The position numbers and the translations under genes were made by a program. Positions 47,153-58,400 of a stretch of DNA of 60,000 nt are shown piece by piece. The DNA is from Takakia lepidozioides. Taxonomy: Eukaryota > Streptophyta > Takakiopsida > Takakiales > Takakiaceae. Positions within the stretch are counted from its first letter, which is position 1; every line of letters begins with the position of its first letter. The notes beneath the pieces are model-generated. The model was not told where the DNA came from. It saw only the letters and a list, made by a program, of their open reading frames with translations, and did no database searches. The stretch covers positions 31,514,042 to 31,574,041 of the forward strand of contig CM060734.1 of the NCBI GenBank assembly GCA_030704615.1, in the 5' to 3' direction.

Positions 47153-48991
47153 GCTTAATTCCTAGCTGGAACCTTCAACACATTAGATACTTTATGGGGA
47201 CGTCTCATCCCAACTTGCAAGTTCCTTCTACATCAGTAGAAACTGATGCTTAGGATGAACATTTGTGGCGGGGTTGAATATGTCTTCAATGTCAGTCACC
47301 CTCAAATAGAGGCTTAGCTAAATTATACCCCAGCTCTTGCGAGGGTGAGGACTGTGCCGTCACCATTATGCTATTCTTTGCCGCTCTCTCTTTGGTAAAG
47401 AGGAAGGCCAAGTTGCATACCGGGTAGGTTCCTTGGCCTACTTATATTTAAGAAAGGGGCATTGGATAAGAGTTTATCATATGTGCAAAGTCTGAATTCC
47501 CAATCAAACTTCCAACTGCTACTTTCAAAACGATGTCCCGAACGATGTATTATGTGTGATAGGCGGAGGATACAGCTGGAGATTTGGGCATAACAAGAAA
47601 TTTCAGGAGTTTTGACATTGACCAACACCCCCTTGCTAAATTCAGACAACATTTTGCTGCAGTGGACAATGATATTCATAATTCTGTAATTGTAAAGGTT
47701 GAAGCAAGTATTGTCACATTTACTACATATAAGAAAAAAAGCCCATATCCAGTGGATTCCAGATGTACTATGAAGATCATCTCCATAACCATGTTGCCAT
47801 ACACTTTGTTTTCTTTCCTTTATAGGCCAATTGCACTAACTCGAACAAATTTTTTATAGATTTCTTCAAATCTCTATATGAAAATTTTCAGATATATACT
47901 TCAACATGAGCTTTTGGACCAAAACTAGAAATGTCTCAAACTATCACAATAAAAATTAAAGTTAATTAGTTGGGAGAGAAAATATAGGAATAACATTGTA
48001 CAGTTCGTTAGAGGTGATATTTCATCCGATAAATTATATGAATAGTGCTAAAGCTACTAAAATTGTGTGTGTAGATTTAAAACATTTGTACAATGCAATC
48101 TCTTTGTCATGTACTGGTTTTATGCAACTTATGTGGATCATGGCTGCAGACTTTTAGGCTCTAGCTGTGGAAGACCAACTAATTTTCATGTTGTAAATAC
48201 TTGGATACAACAACAAATATTGGGTAGATATCAAGATAATCATGGTAATACATTACTTCTAGATGGTAGATCAGTCAGATAGGAGGCCGACGGTGATGTC
48301 ATGATGTTGGGTTCAAAACCTACTACCCTAGTTAGTGTTCCAATTTACGAGCACTATTTCTCTTTCAAATAAATAATATATCAATATCCTTAGTTTTTGG
48401 CAATTATGTGTGTCTTTATTGATAAATTGTAGTGTCATTTCATCCTAAAGTGCTATTATCTTCCATTTGGGAGTTGAACAACTGATGACCACTTTAACAT
48501 AAGGTAAAAAGTACCATATTTATATTTAAGTTCGGGGTATAACAAAGATTACTATGGGTCCTATATAGGGACTGTCTAATCTCAAGTCATTGATTGCTAT
48601 TTTCAAACTGTGTTGAGTTCATATAGCAGTGTGAAACATCGCTATCACACAAAGTGTCTGTATTTTAGTCATGATGTGAGAATCCTTCCTTAACCAAAAC
48701 CCTAGTTGATATCTCTTTAGAAATGATAAATAAATAAAAATTACCACTCACCACCACAACACAATCTTATTTGTCAATATCATGTTTCCTGAATAACAAA
48801 AATGTTACTTTTTCAGACTAAGTACATATTTTATAATAAATATTAAAATTGAGTTATGGGGCGTTTGTTGTATATTGTGATGTTGCACTAAAGGGAGCCA
48901 TTTAGTTTGCAACTAGCTGCTTGTTCTAAATATATATGAGTGATACTATAAGTTTAAATAAATTTCACATCAATTGTACACTCATATTAAA
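47153..48991. other. AT-rich intergenic stretch, no gene seen
   Basis: I see no supported gene. Near 48283-48370 a GGGTTCAAAACC word preceded by a GGAGGCCGACGG-like stretch could be a decayed tRNA-derived SINE, but the A box is too poor to call it. Confidence 0.5.
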
Positions 48992-51080
48992 TCAAGCCTG
49001 CAAGTTTGATTCAGACAAACGTGCAATTAATCCTTCTTGTTCTTGCTTCACCATCACGAGTGATTCAAACTCTGCGTTCAACCTCTGTATTTGAAAGTAC
49101 ACAGTTTAAGGTATATTTTTACTTCATATTGAAATATATTATTTTTCAAAGATTGTCATTCACAATAAATTGGTTTTACATTAGTCAAGGACAATCTATT
49201 GTCATTTCACTACTTACAAACTAATTGGAGCAAATGAACTAGTTTGATTTCATTCATTCATACATGAAATAACAGACAATTTCACATCTGGAGTTATGAT
49301 GATTGATAAACAATCCACGGATAGTACTGAGATGCATATAATATGGATATATACTAGATCAACTCAGGAAAAATAACATATTTTAATTTAACCTATTTAA
49401 TTATCTATTCATTATAATAATGAATTGAAAATACGTTGTACGCTTTTTGTGAAATTTCCTATTATTATTATTATTTAAATGTATTCTATTATGACGCCAT
49501 ATGCCACTACACTGATTTTATACAAGATTAGAGTGATATATATATGTAGTATGTCTTGCTTTCATTACCTCAAGTTGCTCTTGTTTATCAGCAATTAAAC
49601 CACATTGGTCTCGCAATCTTTGGGGTCGCATCTCAATCTCTGCAGACACCATGTTGCGAGTTCCAACAGCACGCAACTTCGCTGTTTCAATTTTTTGTGC
49701 TTGTTCATGGACTTGATCCAATAATTGCTTCACTAACTACAAATATTTATCAACAACACAATAATGAATATTAGCATAAAATGGAGAGGAGGGTTCCAGC
49801 ATAAATATATAATTAAATATTAAATAAATGGTGATGCTCTAACATTTTGTAGAAATAATTGACAGTCAATCATATGAGACCTGTTGATGAATGTAAGACA
49901 AACAGTACATAACCTCATGTTCAGTGATATTATTATTATAAACAAAGACTGGACACTTTCTAGCATCATTATTTAAATTATGATGTGAACTGATCAATAA
50001 CGATAAACAACTATAATTCTTTTTCAATACCTAATTCTTCTATATTTTCAAATACAGATAACATTATAATTTCTCATGAATACAACAAATATATGTAAGA
50101 GGAAGCCTAATGATTGAAAATGACCTTTCAATCATGGTTCAAAGAAACATTATCAAATTGTAAGACTTCAAACTAGAGGATCATTAATGTACAATTGTAT
50201 CCCCCCAAATCTAGGTGCAGCAATTCCTTGGGCATGTATAACAGCCCATGCATCCATGGAAGCTTTCACCATATTCTTATTCCTCACAACAGCCACACCA
50301 ACATTGATCACCCTGCATTCGCAAGCCCCCTTGGGGTCTTCACTTTAGCTATATTCGACCCACGGTTAGTCATCTATGGGTCCCCTCCGCCATTACCAGC
50401 CTATATGAAGTATAACGAGCCATCACTAGCTAAATTAGTTTATATATAACATTCGAACAATCCATGAATACATATCTTCACACAATTGACACAGCTACTA
50501 AAACACTTATGTGGCCCCACTGCCACAGTTTATGAGCCAATCCAAACGCCCCACAAATACCCCCGCGTGAATAGCCCTAAAATTTAGCAGCTCATAGACC
50601 ACTTTGCAACAACATTTTATCATACCAATTCCAGACTTCACAAACTTCCATCCCTTCGAATTTTCCCCTTGTTTATGTTGGATTATGTTTCAATATAAAT
50701 ATAAATTCACATAAACTAGTTGTTGTAATGAAAAATTCAAATTGAGCAATGAGAATCATGTTTTTCGTCAATCAATTGATGAGACATCTCAAATTTTTCA
50801 TTGTCAATGATTATTATTATCAAATTAAATACACTTACTATAGCGTTCACCAGAAACAACAACATTACACTGAATGATAATATGGAATGGAGGTCAGAGT
50901 ACTCAATACATTATGAAAATGAGATAATTTTGATCGAAATGTAACACATGATTGCTCCACAATACGACAATTTGCGTATATATCAGGATGCAACACACGT
51001 AGACGGGAGGAGTCATCGACAATCACAGCTGCTGGTATTGCTGAAATACCTTGTTTCATGATAGGAAGCATTGATGTCAT
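48992..51080 (-). CDS. IFT20: Intraflagellar transport protein 20 (IFT20), three exons
   Basis: Exons (minus): 51080-50910 (57 codons), 49736-49569 (56 codons), 49084-48992 (30 codons plus stop), all phase 0 with GT donors and AG acceptors, giving 143 residues. The first exon holds SSRLRVLHPDIY, as the LRVLDPE motif of animal IFT20. The second has KLRAVGTRNMV in the place of the conserved KMKAIGARNL and is strongly helical. The third ends with a coiled-coil FESLVMVKQEQEGLIARL. From LRVL to the RN motif the spacing equals that of human IFT20 without gaps (59 residues, from memory). IFT20 is an IFT-B complex subunit that helps move membrane cargo into cilia; in plants this implies flagellated sperm. 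The frame is intact. The start ATG is the first in the exon and could be one exon further upstream. Confidence 0.85.
50195..50590 (+). mobile_element. Retroelement fragment in an IFT20 intron
   Basis: Encodes (plus strand) HTNIDHPAFASPLGVFTLAI, then FDPRLVIYG and NEPSLAKLVYI, then after a break GPTATVYEP. These align with SDHPILINPVGIFTMATFDP, EPSLTKLV and RPTATVHTP at 7190-7430 in the split retroelement. It is a short, decayed copy lying antisense to IFT20. Confidence 0.75.
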
Positions 51081-52438
51081 GTTGATCTGTTTGATACCAA
51101 TATGAAATATTATTCAATCTTTATTTCAACTTACAATATTGTCAGTGTTTTACACAAAGTCTTGATCATGAAATTGTTTGTATGTAATTTCCATCAATTG
51201 AATGACATTAACGATCTTTGTAATGCATTCTACCCAAATATTTCAAACATTTCATATATGTTATTATTATGATCTAATTGTGCGTGATGGAAAGAGTATG
51301 TATAAGATCCACTAAAGAATTATGAAGGCAAGAATTGGTGATGTGGCACAGATTAGGGCGGGTCCGATATTATATGTTTTTATATGTTTTTATATCAAAA
51401 AATAAGACACAACTTAATAGCCCAATTGGATAATCTCATTTCACCTTCATAATATCTAAACTACAACTTTTATAAAGAAAAGAAGGAAACTCACCAAGTC
51501 TGTATTCTCAAGTTACACCATTTCCGTTATTCACTAAAATGGACCCAATCCTGGATCTTCTTCCTTTACCAGAACCCTAACCACCTTCCTATCACAGATA
51601 CTAATGCAAGCTGCCATGTGGGTAGGTACGTAGGTAGGCAGGGCTATGGATTCTGCAAAGAGCAAAGTGCGGAAGGAGTGGAAGTTTTCTATGCAATATC
51701 TTGGTGGAAACTCTAACTTCATTTTTCTTTCCAATTAAGCTCAACCTTACTTTCTCTCCTTGCATATTTGCATCTCTCAAATAAGTTACAATGGTAACCA
51801 TAGAGCTCATGACATCTTTTTCCATTGTCAAGCTTGGGCACATAGGCATAATGTAGTTATGACAAAAAAACTTTATTAATTATTATTTGCTGGAATCCAT
51901 ATCAATTGTTTTTCATAATTACCTAATTAGATTCATCCATCACAATCGCGGGCGTCATTATATTATGCCCTACCAATTGTCAAGTTTCATCCAAGCTAAG
52001 ATCATTATGAAACAGGAGGGAAGCAAGGAGTCTTGCCTAGCACATTCGGGCACAGTGATTTGGCTTGCTATAGTTTATCCCATCAATTGGCTGTCCCCAA
52101 ATAGGCAATGGTAGAAACAGCCTATAGTTGCAACAGTAACTATCTCCAGGGAAGATTTCAAGAGCATTCTCATTAGGTCCTATGTCAGAAAAGGCACTCA
52201 ACAGACAAAAGGTTCACAGTCCAAGTGAAATGCAAATGCTCACCACCAATCACAGGTAAAGAGAAGCTAATAGGATCTACTATATCTACTATATCCCATC
52301 TGGCAACCTAAGGCACACAAAATCTAGAGAAAGCAATTAGATGGAGGTATACTGAAAATGACATTCAATTTCCTTTGGATGCCCATTTGGGCAAGGATAC
52401 TACTGAAGTGCCCATCTAGTATGTATGGTTTCAAAAAT
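51081..52438. other. Intergenic stretch between IFT20 and KEA3-like gene
   Basis: No gene supported. It should hold the IFT20 promoter (right of 51080) and the KEA3-like 3' UTR (left of 52439). No repeat other than short AT tracts (TATATGTTTT twice near 51376) was seen. Confidence 0.5.
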
Positions 52439-55400
52439 TTATGAAGGACGGATTTTCTCTGACTCAGCATCCCTTCCTCGCTGCACACAAGACATTGTCT
52501 CATCTATTCGTTCCCTCTTTTCTCCATCTTCCAGTTCAGCATAGTATCTTTCATCATCGTCCCTCAATGCACACAAAGTCACCCCTCTCTCATCTTCTGC
52601 GTCTCTTTGTGTCCCTGGTCCTACAGTGACACTCTCACCCTCTCCTTGCTTCCTTCTGCGCCACTTTAACTTGGATTTCACTGAACTCGTTGTTTGCGTC
52701 TGGAAAATTGGGAGCCAAGTTGCACTTAGATTAGCAAAGTTTTACCTAGTGCTCCAATTTATCTCTATGAAACCACTATACACTGGAAGCATCTAAGAGA
52801 ATTCTCCAAGGAAATGATGCAGTAATAGAGATGCATGTGCCATGGCTGCTAAGTACTAAAGTGCATAAACCAACAGTGTATATTTCAAGGTGTATCTTGT
52901 ATATTCATAATGAACCTCAATATTGAACCTCAAGACTTGCTGAAAGACTTGAGAAGACAACTGGGTGGTCCTGAGGATATGGCCTGGTGACGAAATCAAG
53001 CAGCTTTCCCAATGCTGGAAGGCCTTGAGAGGTTCTGTATATTTGTTTTACCTGTCTTCCAATTTAAGAGGAAACTCGTATTCTCACTAGATTTACACTT
53101 CAACATCACTTATTAGAGAATGATAAACACCTGAGAGCTTTCCGTAGCAACATCACTTGTGCCCACTGGAGAGGCGCATGGGGAGGTACATACGTTCGAT
53201 GTCAGAGATTCAGACATAGGGTTAAAGCTGTCTGCAGGTCCTGCTTGTGGCTCTTGCTCCAATCTCATCCCTGTTGGTGCTGCAATGGAAACTGACGGTG
53301 ATGACAGTGCTGCCTCCTCCTTGGAAACAGAAACTCCATTCATTGGGCCGTTGGTAGTGGTCTGACCATCCTTTGTAGTAAAGTTACTGCAAGAAAAATG
53401 AATGGGTAGCTCCTCATCCAAGTTTCCCTCCTGCATTAGCAACCACGTTTGAGTTCCAAAACTGACAGCTCATGGAGGTGATGAAGGTTACATATGAGTA
53501 CTACAGACTCTGCAAACTGTAAAACAGGGTTGATGGGCAACAGGGTGCGAGGGTCATTTTCACTACTGACCCAGCTGTGTGACAACCAAGCAGTTCTAGA
53601 TCATTTATTGGAAAAGAGATGTACTACCGGGTCTACTTTTCTTCTGCCGGCCCCAGTAAACCACACATACAAATTAATTCTGGTCATCCACTGGATGCAA
53701 TGCAGGCTCATGTTCAGGCTGGTCTTCCGAGAGAGAATCATGGCACTTTCTTGGATGCAAAAGCAGTGAAGAATAAACTATTGTACCTGGTTATGTATGG
53801 TATAAGTTCCTTTCTCAGAAGATCTAGTGCCTTCGACCCAGGAGGAGCTCTCAGCTATACAGTCCTCTGGTCGGTAATCAGCATCAACTTTTTTACCATT
53901 CCATGCTTGCCTAACCTTTGTCTGCATCAAATCTCAATAACAAATACAGGTCAGTTCAATTTCTCAACTCGTGCCCATCGGCTTCTTAAATGATGAACTT
54001 CTTACGCTGAATGGAAAGCTTATATGGAAGGAACAGAACTGATATCCTACAGGCCTCTTAGAAGGACTAAAAAGGAGTAGGGGACGAGAGGAGACCATGA
54101 TGAGCCGATTACTACTGCGGAAGGCTCACTCCATGGCCAGACTTTCTGTGATGATGTCTGTTCTGGCCTTCTGAATTTGCTTCCAGAAGGTTCTTACAAT
54201 GTCATTCTGTGTGGAAATATATCAGAGACAGAAGAAATAAGAAAAGTAAATGTACTGCATCCACAGGAGGCACAAAGGGCCTATGTGGACAAGTACAAGA
54301 GAAAACCAAAGGACATGTCAACAAGGGACAGAAATAGAACAGTACTGAATGCAAACCATAAGAAGATTTCCACACAGGAGATGCTCAAACAGGTGGTATA
54401 CCTGGAACGGCACCAGCCAATCGGTCTCTTTGCTGTCCTTCTTCTCCACAACCTCCTGTGCACGAAGTTCCATAGATTCTCGCATCAACCGCCGCAAGAA
54501 AGCTACGTCATCTGACCTAACACCCAGGCCTTGTAGCAGTACTGCCCCCAGCTGCAGACTTGTCTGTAACCGAGAAACCAACAATATGAGGAGCTAAAAA
54601 ACCACTAGAGTGATCAATCGATTGGAAAATCTGATAAGAACTACCTTCCAGTGATCAGATCCTTGGGTCCCACATTCAACCAGCAACAATGAAGACAAGA
54701 AACGTGTACCAGGATTGCAAGTTTTCACACTCATTAACATGTACTCAAGATCAAGAACAATTCTTACCTCTGCGCTCTCAAGTATGACGTCAGTGGTCCC
54801 AGCCTGTTTCAACTCCAGTAAATGCCCTAAGTCTTGAGCTCTTGCATAGATTGGTATCTGTACAACCCCCATCCACCTTTGATTGAGGGAGCTAGGCACG
54901 TACTTCATAGTGAAGCTTTTGTTTTACAACCTACCCCCACTCTCTTGTCACTATTGACAGACATATCACAACATGTGAAAATAGGAGAATACGAGGGAGA
55001 CCGGAGTAGACAGAATAAAGCTCCCTGCCATCATCACAGGTGTGAACGAGAAGTTGGACTAACTCTGAAAGATTTTGTATTAACATATGCCTCTATCCAA
55101 AAGCCCTTGGCTTCCACATAAGATGGGGGAAAGGGCTCACAGGTGTCCGTATTCATAGTAGCACTACCTGAGCAACCAAAAGAAATACTACATCAAAAGC
55201 CCCAAATCAAGGATGAGATAATTAAGGGAAAACAAAGACTTCCTTTAAACCACAAAAGAGTGACAGAGAAGAAGAGAAGAGTATATTAGCTTACAGGATC
55301 AAATGAAAGTTCCAAAAGTCCCAAAGCCTTCTGTGTACCAAAGCTGACAGACTTACATGGGGGAATGCAAGGCGGATCCTCTCAACAGCCTGGACTGATT

Positions 55401-58400
55401 TTTGTCGGCCTGTGTACATCACCATGACTGCTTTGGGCATTGAGATGCCAGCTGTCTGCAATACTAATGGCCGAGATCCATCTCCATAGAGAACAGGAAA
55501 TCCTAGTTTACGGGCTGCCTGCAATCAATGAATCGCATGAGATCATTCAGAACACCAGTCACAGAAGATAACCTTGAGGAAGGAAGGCGTGAGAAAGAGA
55601 TGCTGGAACTCAAGGAGGAACGCAAAGACTCCCTTGTAGGTGTGATAGAGATGGTAAGTGAGTGTCCATGGTAGAGGGACAAACTGCACGTCAGGTCTTT
55701 CCTCAGCAGATGGCTGGTAAAATGAGCAATTGTATTGTTCCCGAAAAGGACCCAAACATAGAAACCTAAATGATGACAGAAAAAGGTGCCCTGACCAGGG
55801 AAGAACTGCATACCTTCACTCGTCCAGGATCAAGATCAAATGCAACATAAGGCCAGCCTGCCGCATCCCCACCAAGGCCTGCTGCCAAAGGAGTGGAAAG
55901 AAAATTGGCAAGAACCTTTCACACCACCAAGACAGTCAATTATTAGCTTCATCAGAGGGCCTAATAGCACCAACCCCCAAACTTACACCCAAAAGGACAC
56001 GCCGATCTATTTGGAGTCAGAAAATTACCAGCAACACTAGTAGGTATGAAGAGAAGCCACTACCTGGCCCATCTGTCCAAACCCAATAACGACAACAGGC
56101 TCATTCGCGTCAAAGTTCTTCAGACCTTCCAGCTGCTGCATTCAAAAAGAAAATAGACAGTGTGAGATAACGTTGGAACAGTTAAATTCTAAAATTTTCG
56201 TAAATTAGTGATGACCTGTAGAACACTGTACTTTTCTATTTTCATAACTTAAAATCACAGGGCTGTGGCCCAGTGGTATGGCATCCTGTGCATTGGCCTG
56301 TGGGTCTGGGGTTCAAACCCCTGTATGCTTCATGGCTCAGAAAGGGGGTTTATTTCCTCCCTCAAAGCCCAGCCGCTGTGGCTCGGGTTTCCTTGGAAGC
56401 CAATACGAAACAAAAAGAAATCAACCCAATTCAAACGAATCCTTGTTGAGCTGCTTCAGAGAAAATTTCAGACTTTGCAAACGGTAAGCTGAGGCAGAAG
56501 GTTACTCACATCCACAGGAGAGGAGTCTTTATAGTGAGCCTCAATGTACTCTGCAGCCTTCCGACCCACCTCATTCAGCAGAGGGGTCAATGCCATTGAG
56601 AGGACCACGACAATTATCAAAAGCCGGTTCAGCTCCAGCGGCAATACCCCAAGTCTGCGAGAATACCAGAGAAAGATGTGTGCATGACCAAAGATAACAT
56701 AGTGAATTTCTCATGTGAAGGTTAAACAGTCTAAGCATGGTTGCAAGGCAATCACTGTATCCAGTTTTCATTCCGGAAGAGAAGACAACATATTACCACA
56801 AGGGCATTGTGAACTCCCTTCATAACCCAACAAGAATCTTTCTTCTACTCTCTTATAAAGGTCATTGTTCCGCTCAAACTGGGCGCGGGGTCAATGGTCA
56901 CAAGGCTACGGCAAACAACGTCTTATGAGTACATTCTTATAAAGGTCATCCTCTTTTCTTTCTTTCTCCAGAGAAGACAGATGGGAGATTCAGACCGAGG
57001 AACATTTCTTCTTTGGTAGTCCGTTCTTCTATGAAATTGACGGCCACTACTACTGCCTGTTCAGGGAGAGCTAATCCCTTACAGAGGTCTTTCATCACAA
57101 CAATCAGAAATGCCCAGTGGCATATCTGTGCATTTTCGTATTTACTGCTTTCTTTTGGTAAGCAACGTTGTAAAGTATTTTTGTGCTTTCATTTCATTCT
57201 TTCTCCACCCAATAACATAAGTGCTCACCCTGCCCAGAAACCGTGGCAACAACTAATGCACTATAGGTATCTTCCACCGGACAGGAAGTTAGACCGACCA
57301 TTTCAGATAGATGACAGAGAAACAGGGAAGAAGGATACCGGTTTGCAAGGGAGAACACAACAAAGGCAAATTCGCCACCTTGTGAGAGAAGCAAGCCTGT
57401 GCGCACACTTTCCGAGATTGAGAGGCCAACACCTGGGCCGATGGCAGTAATAATGGCGGTCTTGATACCTATAAGACCTGCCAGGAGTGCCAAAACATTG
57501 GGCCACTCTCGCAAGAGCAACTGCAGCCCACAGTTGTTTCACTACATGAGTGGATACAAGCATTTATACTAGAATATGAAAGAGATAAGAAACTTCATAA
57601 CATTCACATGGGGCCTGAGGGCCAAAGCAGAAAGACATAGTAAACACATCTCCCTAAAAAGAAGAATGTACCTATAAGACGTTGTTTTCTGTGGCCTTGT
57701 GGCCATAGACCCCGCACCCAATTTGGGCGGAACAAGAGTGAATGGACACCACCTTCGTGAGGGGCTCACTCCAGTGGTGGGACTTACCTTCAGTTAGGGC
57801 TTCCAGATTGCCTCTAGAAAGCCCTTCACACAAGCATCAATCTGTTGTGTGCGAGCTGCCCAGCAATTAGACCCCAACAGGGCCCGGGCTTTAGACTCAG
57901 CCTTGAGATTCTGAAAGTTGCTGAACAGAGGTGCAGGGACTATGTTCTTGATGGCCCTCAAGAGGTTCGCTCTCTGATGAGAATGCCCGGTACGCTATCA
58001 GAAAATGGTATTGTCGTCAGGCCGCCCACAAATTGGGCATTGACAATCTCCCTTTCCTTTCTGCATCTATTTATTGTTCAAAGGTAGACTCCCTGCCATG
58101 AGTTTGAATTTCAGTCTTTCCAGACATCCTCTAGGAATCCCTCCATGCAAGCATCAATCTGGTTTGTGTGATTTGCCCATAACTAGGCCCCAAAAGGGCC
58201 AGGGCTTTTGGCTCAGCCTCGAGATTTTCAAAGTTGGTAAACAGAGGTACAGGCACAAATCCCTTGATGGATTTGAAGAGAGCATCTCTCTGGTGAGAGT
58301 ACCCAGGACAATGAATCAGAAAACGAATATTGTCTTCAGGTTGCCCACACAAAATGCATTTGCAATCCCCCTTTCCTCTAAAGGCGGAGATAGAGAGAGA

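Noticed and set aside
48283-48380. Third SINE copy
   Set aside because: Only a B-box-like GGGTTCAAAACC; A box and body do not match either SINE family.
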